A stretch of DNA of 64,000 nucleotides from Dasypus novemcinctus (GCF_030445035.2 NC_080677.1:4960001-5024000); one strand, 5' to 3'. Positions 1 to 11,390 are shown, counted from the stretch's first letter. Notes: generated by a model not told the origin, from the sequence alone. Numbers and translations are program-made.

Positions 1-384
1 ATGTCACTCCCTAATTGATACTTATAGAATATTCCAAGTAACAACAAGAAAATATGTCTTCATTCCAAGTACACACTGGAAATTTACCATGATAGACCAT
101 ATTCTGGGCTACAAGTCTCAACGAAATTAAAGGAATTCAAGTCATCCAGAGTATGTTCTTTGAGCACAACAGAATGAAATTATAAATAAATAACAAAAAT
201 GACCTGGACAATCCACGATATTAATAGCATTATTAACCTGTTTTAAGTGGTTCCCATGTGTAAACTATTAATTGCTATACTTGTTTCCTATGTGTAAATC
301 ATATTTCCTATATGTCCATGGTTTCCTATGTGTAAGCCACTATTACTTGTTCTACTCTTTTAATGACTGTCATGAAGTAGGTCT
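1..384. other. AT-rich DNA without a gene
   Basis: No splice-flanked or ATG-initiated frame of interest is visible. The only structure is a short imperfect repetition of a TTCCTATGTGTAA-like motif near 251-263, 284-297 and 322-335, spaced about 35 bases apart. It may be a decayed minisatellite or chance. Confidence 0.5.
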
Positions 385-475
385 AGAAAGTGAGCTTTAG
401 AGATATGTCCAAAGTCACACTACTAATAAGAGTGGACCTATTGTTTGAATCCAAAATGCGCAGTCTTTTAAACCG
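385..475 (+). repeat. MIR-like SINE fragment
   Basis: The stretch running from a GAGATATGTCCAAAGTCACAC motif into a GTTTGAATCCAAAATG motif matches the central-to-3' part of MIR, in which a 'gcccaaggtcacacagc' block is followed by 'ggattcgaacccagg'. It is diverged, as expected for a repeat older than the placental radiation. Boundaries are approximate. Confidence 0.5.
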
Positions 476-1415
476 CACGTGGTTCTTCTCATTGTCTCCC
501 AAGCAGGGCCTTCTGGCATTTCTTCCCCTCCACTAGAGTCTAGAACCAGGCACTGTAAGTGCTTGATGACCTGGCATATCCTTTTGAGATAACACTGCCA
601 GGGCGTGTGTTTACAGCTGCCAGAGAGGAAGGAGCAGCCAGAGGTGGCAGGGGATGATAGCATCCCAGCTCCAACCACCTGTAATGCGGGTCACCCACTG
701 AACTGACACACAACAATTCCTGTTATTGCATATGGAGCTTTATAAACCTGTAGTAAACAAAAGGAAAAGATCACCCTCCCCATCACCCTATAGGTTTTGT
801 ATCTCACTGCCTTCTCTCAGAGCCCTTGAAGTCTGGCATATGTGATGTTTAAATAGACGTGCCGTTGTGCTGCTTAGTTGGCTTCTGTTTCGTCCTCTGC
901 CGTGGTCATCACTGTTGTGCACACATTATTTCCAGTTTCATACACTTTAGGAAGATGCGAGGAAGATGGCTCTCTGCTCCCTTGAAGTTAGAAGTGGTCA
1001 CACAACAGGCTTTGGTGAAAGAAACATAAGCAGAAATGATTCGTGTCACTTTCTGGTGGAAGCTTTAAAAGCTAGTACAGGCCTGGTCGTGCTTCTTTTC
1101 ATTGCTGTGGAAACGTGCTGAGATGAGCCCTAGGTCACCCTGCACTCCAGAAGGCCTGATCTGCAGAGCTCCCTGCCCGCCCAGGGTAGAACTATGGCGA
1201 GCAAAAATCAACTTTTCTTGTGCTAAACCATAGAGATTAGGGATTATTTGTTATTCATAAGACTCTCTTAAATTTTAGCTTCAAAAAAAAAGACTCTAAC
1301 TCTCCTGACTAATGCACACCCATCACAAACTTTTTCCCCTTGCTTTAGGGTCATCATAATTATTATTGCAAAAAAACACACTATTTCAAAGAGTTAAATT
1401 TCACTATTTTTCATC
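476..1415. other. Gene-free interval, no assigned content
   Basis: No coding exon is recognisable. The part near 940-1180 (a 'gaagttagaagtggtcacac' phrase followed by a cytosine-rich end) resembles an old LTR or MER element but is too diverged for me to name. The rest is unique AT-rich DNA. Confidence 0.4.
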
Positions 1416-1419
1416 AAGG

Positions 1420-1660
1420 TGCTTTAGAGTATTTAGATTGTTTTCCATTGTTCTCCATTAAATAATCACTGCATCGGCATTTTTATGCTTATGGCTCTGT
1501 CTTTACTGGATAATTTTCATAGATTATCTACCCAAGTGATATTACTAGATCAAAAAATAATATGTAGGCACTGATTTGTCTAAACTTCTACCCCATTGCT
1601 TAAAATATATGAATGTGCCTTTCGCACCATATCTCTGCCAGCTTTAGGTAATATTTTTAA
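1420..1660 (-). repeat. Old L1-like remnant
   Basis: The phrases around 1440-1500 (ttctccattaaataatcactgc) and 1510-1560 (tacccaagtgatattactag) resemble the reverse complement of the L1M 3' region, which in human reads 'ggtaaatacctaggagtgg...'. The copy is highly diverged, so both family and ends are uncertain. Confidence 0.35.
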
Positions 1661-1879
1661 GCTACTAAAGTATAAATATACTATCTCAATAGAAACAAAC
1701 TAGTGCAACAGCTCATTAAAAATCTACTTCATATGCTAAATATATATCTGCATGAGACATAAATTAAGGGTGATTACTAATTTAAAAACAACAACAATCT
1801 CCCCAAGTTTGGTTTGATTCTATCCCACAAGGTTTTGTGTCCAGAAGGATGAGACCTGTGTTTTGGTGCCTGTGTTCTC

Positions 1880-2288
1880 TTTCCTAGGACTGCCATAGCA
1901 AACCAACAGAGGCCGGGCGGCTTAACGCCACGGAAATGGATTCTGTGGCTGTCCTGGGCTTGAAGGCTGAAGGAATCCACAGGCCTCGCTCCGTCCGAAG
2001 GCTCTGGGGAAGGATCCTGGCCTCTACCTAGCTTCCCGTGGTTCCTGGCAATCCATGGACCTCACGTGTAGCTGCATCACTCCAAGTTCTGCCTCCATCT
2101 CCACGTGGCTGGCATCCCACCGTGCCTCACATCTGCATCTTCTGTGTCCACCCTAGTCCAGTCTGACCTCATTTAACTTGATTGCATCTGCAAAGGTCCT
2201 ATTTTCAAATACTGTCACCTTCACTGGTCCTGAGAATTAGGACTTCAACATACCTTTGGAGGGACCCAATTCAACTCGCTGCGTTGCC
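1880..2288 (-). mobile_element. MaLR-type (MLT1-like) LTR, antisense
   Basis: Read on the + strand it runs from 'ctaggactgccatagcaaac' through 'tgcatcactccaagttctgc' and 'gacctcatttaacttgattg' to 'taggacttcaacatacc'. This is the characteristic block order of an MLT1-type LTR in reverse complement. It is a solo LTR fragment with no internal coding region beside it. Confidence 0.75.
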
Positions 2289-2464
2289 CATGGAAGTGGA
2301 AGGGGTATAAAAGCTTTGAGAGAGGGGTTGGCAGAGGGAGGCGGTAGCAGAGCTAGATGCTTCACATAAGCCGTAAGAGCACCAGCTTCCAAAGCAAAGG
2401 GGGCAGCGGCATCACAAGGGCCCATCACGGATGACTGGATAAACAAAACATGAAAGAGACACGA

Positions 2465-2690
2465 GGGGATTTCACTCCAGAGGGGCGTAACGGGGAGTTA
2501 GTGCTTAATGAGCACAGAGTTTACATTTGGGGTGATAAAGTTTTGTTAATGCATGTTGGTAACGGTAGCACAAAATTACTTAAAATGGTTAAACTGGCTA
2601 ATTTTGTACAATAGGCATGTTACCACAATAAAAGTGAAGCAAAACCAAACAAAAAAGCAAAAAACAAAAGGAGTGTGTTGGCCTAAGAGG
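2465..2690 (+). repeat. L1M 3' end
   Basis: The sequence has the classic old-L1 3' UTR order: 'gagttagtgcttaatgagc', 'tttggggtgataaag', 'acttaaaatggttaaa', 'taccacaataaaagtg', then an A-rich tail with several AAAACAAA blocks. It is therefore a 5'-truncated + strand L1M copy. Confidence 0.75.
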
Positions 2691-3050
2691 TGGGAAGGTG
2701 AGAGGGGCCTGAGGCAGAACAGCATTCAGGGTTTAAATCGTAGACAGGATTCTCTTTCTCCTAACAGCAGCTCCTCCTCCCCGTGGATTGGCAGCTTCTA
2801 CGGATGAGTCCTGCCCACGAGGTGGGGAAAGTGTCACCAGCAGATGCTCCACTGAGCAATACAAGGGAAAAGTAGGTTCTTCCTCCCCTCATCAAGGTAG
2901 CAACTTGGCAGAGTCCCTGCTGAGCCCAAACCCCTCCTCCCGTGGGAGGGGGAGGCAGCGAGCTGACGAGCAGGCATCATGGAGCCACAAAGACTGGGAG
3001 AGCAAGTTCCCCCAAGGAAAGGGCTGCTGGGCAGACCAAAGCAGCAGAAG
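2691..3050. other. Gene-free interval
   Basis: Open frames of 84 and 128 codons cross this region in + frames, but they have no recognisable domain. The second runs directly into the LTR that follows. I see no gene here. Confidence 0.5.
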
Positions 3051-3051
3051 T

Positions 3052-3750
3052 CCTCTATGTCATATAATCCCCCTTACATCCTGTCCTGGCTTGTCTCTTG
3101 TGGACCCAGAAAATTATGTTCTTAAGCTAGCTCATACCTGTGCCTGGACATGCAATGCTGATGGGCCCTTTTGATTAGACTCAGTAATGGGGTCTTTGAT
3201 TAGATCACTTTAAGCCTTTGATTGAACTATGAAGTGAGGCATGTCAGGTTGGGTCTCTGTCCTCTTGCCATGTCTTATATAAATTGAGAACTGAAATAAG
3301 CATAGAGAGAAAGGAAGCCACCGTTTTGACTCTGCCTGACTGAGAGGACTGCAGGAAGACAGAGAAGCCCCGAGAGGCTGAGAGAGAGGCCAGAGGCTGG
3401 AATGAGCCAAGCACAGAGGCACAGAAAGAGGCCCCCGGGAGTGGGACCCATGGAGCAGCTCAAGGCAGAAGAGACGAGCCCTGCCATGTGCTTGACGGCT
3501 CACAGCTGAGTGAGTGGCTGGAGGAGAAGGCCGAGACCCAGGCAGAGAGCTGCCATCTTGCCTTGCCATTTGGTAGGAGTCCAGGATCATCAGCAGCCAA
3601 CCTTTGGTGAGAAAGCATCTCTGATGATACCTTGATTTAGATATTTTCACAGATTTAGAACTGTAAGCTTTTCCCCTAACAAATCCCCATTATAAAAGCC
3701 AACCCATGTCTGGCATTTTTGCATTGGCAGCCTTAAAAAACTAAAATACA
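3052..3750 (+). mobile_element. Xenarthran MaLR/ERVL-type LTR
   Basis: The 3' end has the hallmark block 'cccattataaaagccaaccc', then 'gcattggcag', and ends at 'ctaaaataca'. A 'ttggtgagaaagc' phrase precedes it. The same blocks recur at the ends of the LTRs at 8.4, 28.9 and 39.4 kb. The 5' part (gaaaattatgttcttaagc) matches the LTR at 28.0 kb. The 5' boundary is approximate. Confidence 0.7.
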
Positions 3751-3879
3751 GTATTTAAAGGCACTATTAATGACTAAGTTTAGGGCAAATAAAAGATTAG
3801 CCTGTGCAGCTTGTATTTCCAGAAAGTAAGGGCATGAGTTAAAAAGTAAAATAAAAAGGATGAGAAACTGTCAGAAACG

Positions 3880-4735
3880 ACACAGGAGCCGTTCTGCAAG
3901 AGCTCCTATGGGTCATAGCTGGAACAGTTTGAGCAACAAAATGAATAGTAACTGTAGTGGATTATAATCCAAGGATTATAAAAGCAATCCTTGAGTCTGT
4001 ATCAATATAACTGAATGATTGAATAAATAAATAGGGGAGAAGGGACAGGTCTTCCTTACAGAAGACTTCCAAAGGAGCCAGGAGGTGTCCACCTGCAAAG
4101 ACGTTGCTTCCCAGGAGGTGGAGCTGAGTTCTCCTCCCCTTGCATGAGGGCTGGACTTGCTGAATAGCGAACAGAGGAAGATGACAGTGCAGAACCTTCC
4201 AGGCTCACCCTTAGCCAAGAGGACAAGGCTAACATCACCATTTGTAAATCCTGTGGCTGGCATGTGCCCCCAGTATAATCCAGTGGGAAAGGCACTTGCC
4301 TGCGGGGTCTTCTTCTCCAAAAACCATCGCCCCAGTCTAGTAAAACATCAGACAGACTCGGAGTGACAGCCATCACACAAACACCTGGCCAGGACTCTTC
4401 CAAAACATCACAGTCTTGAAAAGCAAGGAAGGTCTTAGTAACCATCACAGAAGAGGCCAAGGAGACATGATGACTAAACGTGACGTGGTCTCCTGGCTGG
4501 GATGCTGGAACAGGAAACGGACAGTGGAAAAATGACTGAAGTGCACATCTCTGGAGTTTAGCCCGTAGCGTGAACCCCTGTGAATTTCCTGCTTGTGTCA
4601 AACGGACCATGGTTATGTAAGATGTTAACATCAGGGGAAACGGGGTGAAGGGTGTGTGGAAACTCCTCACTGTATCTTTGGAAGTTCTCTGTAATTGTCA
4701 AGATTTCCCTCCAAAAATTTCCATTTGAAAAATGA
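3880..4735 (+). repeat. L1ME-type 3' UTR
   Basis: The right end carries the order 'ggttatgtaagatgttaac', 'aggggaaacggggtgaaggg', 'tctttggaagttctctgtaa', which is the L1ME/L1MC 3' UTR signature. Upstream blocks fit the degenerate body. A closely similar end occurs at 16.86-16.98 kb. The 204-codon antisense frame here begins with GTG and is not a gene. Confidence 0.7.
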
Positions 4736-4749
4736 ATAACCATTTATTG

Positions 4750-4965
4750 TAGGCTCCATATCAGCCACTGCCTTATGTATATTAACTGATTTCATCTAGT
4801 GTTTATAGTTAACTTATTTAAAATTCGCAAAATTTTGAGGTGTATGCTTCATCAGTAGCATCCTTTTTTTTCCAGAAGGGAGGATCAGGCCAGAGGTTTC
4901 AGGGGCCACCCATGGTCACATGACTGAAAGGGCAGAGGAGGGACTGGAGCCTAGGGAGTTTGCCT
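4750..4965 (+). repeat. MIR-like SINE fragment
   Basis: The segments 'ccttatgtatattaactgat' and, after a short interruption, 'catggtcacatgactgaaag' with 'gaggagggactggagcctag' follow the MIR block order (size/threshold block, then clotting of 'ggtcacac...gagctgggattc'). Diverged, boundaries approximate. Confidence 0.5.
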
Positions 4966-5650
4966 TCCCAGCTCGCGACCTTGCAGCTCTGTTTAAAACG
5001 CACCTGCAGGTGGGACGCGACGTTATTCTTCCTGCCGGCCACACTCTGCCTCTTGCCTGCTGCCTCACAAGTGCTCGTCCCCCAAAGCCCTCCTCGGCCC
5101 CTGGCTTCAGCGTCCCTAAGGCTGAGGCCCTCCCACGCTGCTTCCCAGGTCTTCCCGTGTCCACCCGCGTGGAAGTCCACTCCCCAGGAGCAGGAGGGAG
5201 AAGGCCGTCGGGCGTGGTTTCTGTGGGCTGCAGGGAGTGTGTGCAGGAGAGAGACGAGGGTCCTCACAGCCTGGGCAGTTTCAGGAGAGCGGTTCAGGCA
5301 GTGGAGAAACGGGAGCTGGAGCAGGGAGAGCAGAGGGAAGGGAAACGAAGAGAGGGAGCGCCCGCCTCACTTCCCTCGCCACGGTGAATCCACTTACGAG
5401 GGAAAACCATCAGCTGCCTTAGGTGACCAGTGAGGGACAACAGCAGGGCGAGCGCAAGTGCGCGAGAAGTGCACGGGACGGGGGCCGCCTGCTTCAGTCT
5501 GTGAAAAGCACTTGTTTGACCGTCTGGTGGGGATCAAGGAACACAGCTTGTTGAATGCCTGGCGGGCGATATGCCTTGTGCTGCCCGTTACGCCTCATGC
5601 TCACTAATTCTCACCAATTCCTTCCCACCAAATGTGGCGGATTTTACCCC
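4966..5650. other. Unique, moderately GC-rich interval
   Basis: Overlapping frames of about 155 codons exist on both strands between 4920 and 5433. None has a good initiation context, a flanking splice pair or a recognisable domain. I treat this as non-coding unique sequence. Confidence 0.5.
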
Positions 5651-5654
5651 GTAT

Positions 5655-5993
5655 AGAGCAGAGCTGTCAACCCACCCTGTAGGCCAAACATCCATGCAGC
5701 ATGTTTTCCTTAGCGGTGGCCCACGGGCTAAGAATGGTTTTATATATTTGAATGGCTGGTTTTAAAATTCAGAAGATGACTATTTCGTGACATATGAAAA
5801 GGATGCACAACTCAAGTGTCAGTGTCCATCAGTAAAGTTTTGTTGGCACACAGCCACGCGTCTTTGGTACATACTCTCTATGCTGTTTTCACACGACTAT
5901 GGCAGGACTGAGCAGCCGTGATGGGCCATCTGGTTCACAAAGCAGAAAACATTTGCTCACTGCCCTTTTCAGAAAAGGTTTGCCCACCCCTGC
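5655..5993 (-). mobile_element. hAT-type non-autonomous DNA transposon
   Basis: The right end reads 'aggtttgcccacccctg', the reverse complement of the hAT terminus 'caggggtgggcaaacc'. Inside lie 'gtaaagttttgttggcacac' and 'agccacgcgtct', the reverse complement of the 'acgcgtggctgtg...ttactg' core of this class. The left end (cagagctgtcaacc) is a decayed partner terminus. Confidence 0.65.
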
Positions 5994-6715
5994 TATGTAT
6001 AAGGAAACTGTGGCCCGACCACTAGGATACAAGAGACTGCCCACGGGAGTGACACTGGGTGACCGCAGGACTCTCAGTCTTGGGGGGAAGAGCACGTTGC
6101 CTTCTGAATGAATCTCTTCTGTGTTGGAGATTGTTCTACAGTGACCAGGTAGGATTTTGAGTCTTCCTTTGTGCCCAGACCAACTGAGCTGGCAAGTGGC
6201 TGGAGCTCCATTCAAACCTGGCCAACGCTGGCCACAAAACCTGTCCTCTGAGTGAACAGGAAGTATCCTGAGAAGTGAGGAGCAGGAAAGATCTTTTTAT
6301 GTGAATGAGATGAGTTTTCCCAGATCCCAGATCATTTTGTCTTAGGAATGGAAAAATAAAATCTCCAGAACCAGAGTAAGCTTGTAGAAGTGTAAACTGA
6401 AATAAAGGTGTCAGTTAAGCTAAGGGCCTCAAAGAAGTTTCAATATATATTTGGTCCAATGTTTTCTTTTAAAATATGAATGCCAAAAATGCATGTGTGT
6501 GAACTGTGAAAACCTTAAAACCTGCAATTCCATAATACTCTGGAGGACTGAATTTAAGCCATGCAGTAGAGGCAGGGCCGAAGTTTAGAAGCCGTGTGAG
6601 GAAACCTGGAGCTCCAGGCGAGGAAAGTGTTGCTATTTATTAGAGTCCAGTTTCCTGTTAATGGAGGTGTCCACGCACTTCCAGACCAGGCCCTCCTCAG
6701 AGCTCTTGCAGAGGA
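5994..6715. other. Unique interval, no gene seen
   Basis: AT-balanced sequence without a recognisable repeat core or exon. Short open frames are random. Confidence 0.45.
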
Positions 6716-6719
6716 AATT

Positions 6720-7340
6720 ATTCATTTATTCAACACACACGAGGCAGGGCCCATTCCGTCCTAGCAGTTGCGGATAATGCAAGAAGAAGATAGTCTTCTG
6801 AAATTTAATTTCTAGTGGAGTAGAGAAAGTGGCCTCAAAAAATAATTTCCGGTAATGGCTGAGTCTATGAAGCAGAGAGAGTAATATGGCAGAGAGGAAT
6901 TGGAAGGTGCTCCTAGCAGGAAAGGCCACAAACAGCGCTGTGAGCAGGGCCCTGAAGGAAAAGGAGCCAGCCATTTGAGGAGCTTGGGAAGGGCCACTCC
7001 AGGCAGAGAGAAAAAAACAAGAGCAAAGGCTCTACGGGAAGGTTCCAGTCTAGTTGAGAAACAGGAAGAAGGTGGGGGCAGTAACGGAGGGGAGGAGTGA
7101 ATGAGAAGATGTTGGAGAAGTAGGCAGGGGCCCCAGGGCACAGGATCTTGAAGCTAAGGGCGAGGAGTTCAGATTTCACTCTGAGCAAGGTGGGAAGCCA
7201 TCAGAGGGTTTTAAATAGAAGGATGACAAGACATGGCTCAGACTATCAGAGGTTACCACGGCAGGTGTGTTGGGAGTGGACTGGAAGAGGCCGTGGAGAA
7301 GGCTAGCACAGCATTGCACATGAGAGGTAAAATGGTCACT
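6720..7340 (+). repeat. Ancient eutherian interspersed repeat, family not named
   Basis: The block order is familiar from many placental genomes: 'attcatttattcaacac', 'ggaaggtgctcctagcagg', 'gggccctgaagg', 'ccaggcagagagaaa', 'gcaaaggctctac', 'gtgggaagccatcagagggt', 'agaaggatgacaagacatgg'. In other genomes the same phrases read '...gcaaaggccctgag...ggagccattggagggttttgagcag'. I do not recall the repeat name with certainty. Confidence 0.55.
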
Positions 7341-7940
7341 GCCAAGGAGTTCAGCTTCCATTCCAAAGCCAAGATTCTGTCATGGGTGCCAGGCATGATG
7401 CAATCAAAATGTCCCACGCAGACGTATCCACCTAAATTCATGAGGCCCTAGATTAAGGAAGGAGCTTGCAGTAGCTGGCCCTGCGCCTAAGAGAGAATCC
7501 TGCAGCCTGCCCCTCCACAGCTTGCCTGGCGAAGGGTTTATTGAGGGCAGCTGCAATGGTTTTCTGTTTTCCTTGCTGAAGGTTGAAGGTCTACTCTAGT
7601 GACTGATGGAAGCTTGTGGATTGATTGAAACTGTCAAGGTAGAGGAGGATCAAATCCTAAGAAGCATATGCCTTGCCACTTCTCTGCAGCATGACATGGG
7701 GACACAGTTTTGGGTTTTTTTTTTTTTTGCCTTTTTTGTCCTTGTTTTTTCCCCTTCAACTTCACTGGAATTCATCTATTGCATGTGTGAAAAAGTAGCT
7801 CTGTTTTATCCTGAAATGTGGCAATTGTCAGGAATGTATGCACTCATTCTGCTTCTTGGTTCAGATGAGAAAATCTTGATTCTTCTTACTTGGAATTAAT
7901 GTCAATGCAGGCTTATTAAAGAAATAGTTTGACTGTGTTT
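7341..7940. other. Unique interval with a T-rich run
   Basis: Contains a run of about 14 T at 7714-7728 in T-rich surroundings. A 97-codon frame (7606-7899) reads through this tract into leucine- and phenylalanine-rich sequence. That frame is explained by composition, so I see no gene. Confidence 0.45.
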
Positions 7941-7945
7941 CTAAT

Positions 7946-8461
7946 TGTAGCAGTTTGATATGGTTATGAATTCCAAAAATAGATATTGGATTATGTTTAT
8001 AATCTGGTCTGTACCTGGGCCTGATTGAGTTATGATTAGGGCTTTGATTGGGCCACACCATTAGGGCGTTGAGTTCCTGCCCCTTGGTGGGTGGGGACTC
8101 ACAAGTAAAAGGCATGGCAAAGGACAGAGTTAAGGGTTATTTATGTTGGAGTTTTGATGTTGGAGTTTGATGCTGATGTCTTAAGCTGGATCCCCGGGGA
8201 AAGAGACAGAGCTGTTCACCTGATAGTCTATAGTTGACCTTGTGGAGAAAAGAGAGGAACTGAGCCCAAAGGAAGCCAGGAAGCCTGAACCCTCACAGAC
8301 GTCAGCAGCCATCTTGCTCCAACACGTGAAAATAGACTGGTGAGAGAATTAACTTATGCTTTATGGCCTGATATCTGTAAACTACCCCAAACAAATATAC
8401 TTTATAAAAACCAACCAATTTCTGATATTTTGCCTCAGCACCCCTTTGGCTGACTAATACA
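7946..8461 (+). mobile_element. Complete solo LTR, MaLR/ERVL type, with 5-bp target duplication
   Basis: The element begins TGTAGCAGTTTGATATGG and ends GGCTGACTAATACA, so it has the TG...CA termini of an LTR. It is flanked by CTAAT at 7941-7945 and CTAAT at 8462-8466, a perfect 5-bp duplication as made by ERVL-class integrases. Its 516 bases, 'agccatcttgctccaacacg', 'ggtgagagaa' and 'ctttataaaaaccaacc' blocks match the armadillo LTR family also seen at 36.8-39.4 kb. No internal region remains, so it is a recombination-derived solo LTR. Confidence 0.85.
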
Positions 8462-8576
8462 CTAATGAAGAATTTCATCATGGTTGAATTTGCGGCTCCT
8501 TGACTAGTTCCACATATATGAATGTTAGGTGTCCCTACCAGGCCTGGATATCAATGCTCCTCCAATAGCAACTTAA

Positions 8577-9735
8577 TTTTTTTTTTAAAGAAGTTTTAGA
8601 TTACATGAAAACATATAGGGGATTCCCATATGCCCCACTCCCTCCCGTCCCACACTTTCCCACATTAACAACACCCTTCACATGGTCTACAGTTTATGTT
8701 ATAGTTTACATTCTGCCCCACACAATTTTACAGGTTATGACAAAATGTATGACGGCCTATATCCATCACCGCAATGTCATGCAGGTCAATTCCAATGTCC
8801 CGCAAATGCCCCATGTTACACCTATTCTTCCCTCTCCCTCCCCTCAGAACCTCTGGTGCCCACTGCCTTGATATCAGTGATACAAGTTCTTCCATGGCTG
8901 GAATGATGGCTCTAGTAGAAAAATAAGTCTCCTTTAGTGCATTAATCATTCCCCAGTCTTGAGGATTTGGGGATAGTGATGACCACTCTGCTTCTAATTG
9001 AGAGGAAGCTTAGATCCCATGGGACAGATGGATGGAACTATCTTGCTTGCAGTTGCAGACTCTCTCTGTTCCTTGGGATGGGCATTGTCCATCATCATCT
9101 CCTTGTTAGTTGCCTTGGTTAAGTCCAATGAACTGGAGATTAGGTGTTACAACTCCGCTGAGATTCAGGACTCAACCTGCACATGAATAGACCAAAGACT
9201 TAAGTCTCTGGGACGTATATTTAACAAGTATAGTGTTAATTATAGGCTTAAATAAAAGGGGCAGAAGTGCCATGTATAAGGAAACTATAAATGAGTCTAA
9301 CTCTGTTACATTGGGGAGCATAAATTCCAAAGTAAGGCCCATCGACAAGGCACCAAACCCCTGAGCTGTCTGCCCTGTCTAGAGTGTCTAGATGTCTCTG
9401 GAGCCCTCAGGAGCCCTGCTGTCTGAGGCACTGTTTACTGTGGCAGTCAATGAGATCCTGCTGAGACTTGCATAAGTGTAACCTCTGGAATGACATCCTG
9501 ACTCACTTTGAAATCTCTTAGCCATAAAAACTCAGTTTTTAAAATATTTCCTCCTTTTGATCAAGGTCTTTCTCCAGATGCACTGCTAATTGGCACTTGG
9601 TCATCGTCCCTCGGTACCAGGGAGACTCATCCCCACAAGTCATGTCCCACGCCAGGGGTAAGGTAGTATGTTTCTATGCTGAGCTTGGCTTAGAGAGAGA
9701 CCACAGTGGAGCAATAAGGAGGCTTTAGGGAGGTA
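8577..9735 (-). mobile_element. Xenarthran L1, 3' UTR portion, antisense
   Basis: It starts with a T run (8577-8586) followed by AAAGAAGTTTTAGATTACAT, the reverse complement of the L1 3' end 'gtaatctaaagcttcttt'. The block 'cccatatgccccactccctc' follows. The part 9300-9440 (aaggcccatcgacaaggcac ... ggcactgtttactgtgg) is the reverse complement of 36995-37130. The right boundary is a guess because the following repeat unit may belong to the same insertion. Confidence 0.75.
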
Positions 9736-9739
9736 GCTC

Positions 9740-10074
9740 TTTGGCAATATATAACAGTAGGCTAAATTTCAATTTCACAAGAAAAGGTTCACACATACAA
9801 TGGCAGGAGAGGGTTACTGGTGTAGGGTGTTGGGTGTGGGTGGAAATATGGGATAAAGTGCACCTGAGGCATGTCTCTATGGAACCTGCTAGTGTTTATC
9901 TTGTCATAGTGTTATCTCAGTGGGTGGGGACCCACACAATAAACAAGAAACTATTAAACTCCCATCCTGGGGAGTCCTGCTATGTTTTCAATTTGAGGGA
10001 CAAGAGTCTCTCAAGAATATAGGTAGCACCTAATAAAAGAAAAGGGACCAATAGGTCAAGCCCTTAACATTATT
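9740..10074 (+). repeat. Shared repeat unit X, copy 1
   Basis: The run from 'tggcaggagagggttactgg' to 'taggtcaagcccttaac' is closely similar in block order to 38760-39055 and, in shortened form, to 11145-11390. Shared landmarks are 'cccatcctggggagtcctg' and 'gcacctaataaaagaaaagg'. It probably belongs to a xenarthran L1 non-coding region; orientation is not established. Confidence 0.55.
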
Positions 10075-10912
10075 GCAAGAAACTAGGAATCTTATTCTTC
10101 AAAAATTGAAACTTAGTGTTACCATAGGTTCTGAGGGGAGTGGGAGGGAAGAATACAATAGATGGAACATAGGACCTTTTTAGGACATTAGAATTATTCT
10201 GAATGACCTTGCAATAACAGATATAGGCCATTTTATTTTTATCAAAACCTATAAAAACTGTGTGGTGCAAAATGTAAACCATGTTATAAACCATTGACCA
10301 TAGTTAGTAGCAATGCTTCAATACCTGTACATCAGGGAAGCGTATGTGGCTCAACTGATAGAGCATCCACCTACCATATGGGAGGTCCAGGGTTCAAACC
10401 CACGGCCTCCTGGCCCAGGTGGTGAGCTGGCCCATGTGCAGTGCTGCCGCGCACAAGGAGTGTCATGCTATGCAGAGGTGTCCCCCATGTAGGGGAGCCT
10501 CACGTGCAAGGAGTGCACCCCTTAAGGAGAGCCGCCCTGTGCAAAAAGCACAACCTGCCCAGGAGTGGCACCACACACACAGAGAGTTGATACAGCAAGA
10601 TGATGCCACAAAAAAGGGACACAGATTCCCAGTGCTGCCGAGAATGCAAACGGACACAGAAGAACACACAGCAAATGGACACAAGAGAATAAACAATGGG
10701 GGGGGGCGGGAGAGAAATAAATAAAAATAAATCTTTTTTAAAAAATTGTACACCAATTGTAACAAATGTACTGTCTGCATATAAAATGTTATTAATAGGG
10801 AAAGAGTGGAAGAGGGGGAGAAGGTTTGGTATATGGGAACCCCTTATATTTTTTATGTGACTTTTCTGTAACCTAAAGCTTCTTTGAAGATAAAATGAAA
10901 AAAAAAAAAGCA
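10075..10912 (+). mobile_element. Xenarthran L1 3' UTR, + strand, split by a SINE
   Basis: It contains 'ttaggacattagaattattc', 'gaccttgcaataacagatat' and the terminal 'gtaacctaaagcttctttga', then an 11-A tail at about 10899-10910. These are the landmarks of the L1 3' UTR also seen at 37.6-37.9 kb. A DAS SINE (10335-10745) interrupts it, and the L1 sequence resumes directly afterwards. Confidence 0.75.
10335..10745 (+). mobile_element. DAS SINE (armadillo tRNA-derived), full length
   Basis: The tRNA-related head starts GGGAAGCGTATGTGGCTCAA and has a B box GGGTTCAAACCC near 10390. The body has 'gtgcagtgctgccgcgcac', 'aggggagcctcacgtgcaag' and 'ctgcccaggagtggcacc', and the tail is AAATAAATAAAAATAAATC. 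TGTACATCA before the head (about 10326-10334) and TGTACACCA after the tail (about 10747-10755) look like target duplications. It landed in an existing L1 3' UTR and is therefore younger than that L1. Confidence 0.85.
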
Positions 10913-11140
10913 CTGGGGGAACATACAGAATAAATTATCACAGTACATACAAGATAACAGATCTTACAGTGATGAAAGATACAATGTAATAAAAAGTTTA
11001 TTTTCAAGTTTCTTATTTTTTATTTTTGTACTTTGTCATTTTTTAATTAATTTTTTACTTTATTTTACTATTAATTGCATTTGGTTACTTTTTTGGCTTC
11101 ATTTTTGGACTGGTTTTGGATCACAGAAGGGTCATAACTA
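10913..11140. other. AT-rich interval
   Basis: Simple T-rich and TTAATTAA-like sequence between two repeats, with no gene-like structure. Confidence 0.4.
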
Positions 11141-11144
11141 CTTG

Positions 11145-11390
11145 ATATGGCAGGGGCGGGTCACTAGTAGGGGTGTTGGTTTGGGGGGGGGTGTGGGAGG
11201 GGTGCACCTGGGCATGCCTCTAAGGTATATGAATATGTTCAAGTGTTCCGGGGTGTTGTCTCCGTGGGTGGAGATACACAATAACAGGACTTCTCATCCT
11301 GGGGACTCCTGTTACAGTCTCTAATAGAGAGGCAGGAATCTCCCAAGTACAGGAGCAGTACCTAGTGAAGGAAAACAGCAACTTTTCAAA
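11145..11390 (+). repeat. Shared repeat unit X, copy 2 (shortened)
   Basis: It contains 'tatggcaggggcgggtcact', a G-rich stretch, 'gtgcacctgggcatgcctct', 'ctcatcctggggactcctg' and 'cagtacctagtgaaggaaaa'. These are the same landmarks in the same order as copies 1 and 3. It ends directly at the target site of the following SINE. Confidence 0.55.

Noticed and set aside
4056..4670. 204-codon antisense frame
   Set aside because: It begins with GTG and is the shadow of an L1ME 3' UTR on the other strand.
10335..10420. tRNA-like sequence with A and B boxes (also at 30.9, 28.9, 24.3 and 58.8 kb)
   Set aside because: These are heads of DAS SINEs. They lack a cloverleaf with intact acceptor stem and continue into SINE bodies, so they are not tRNA genes.
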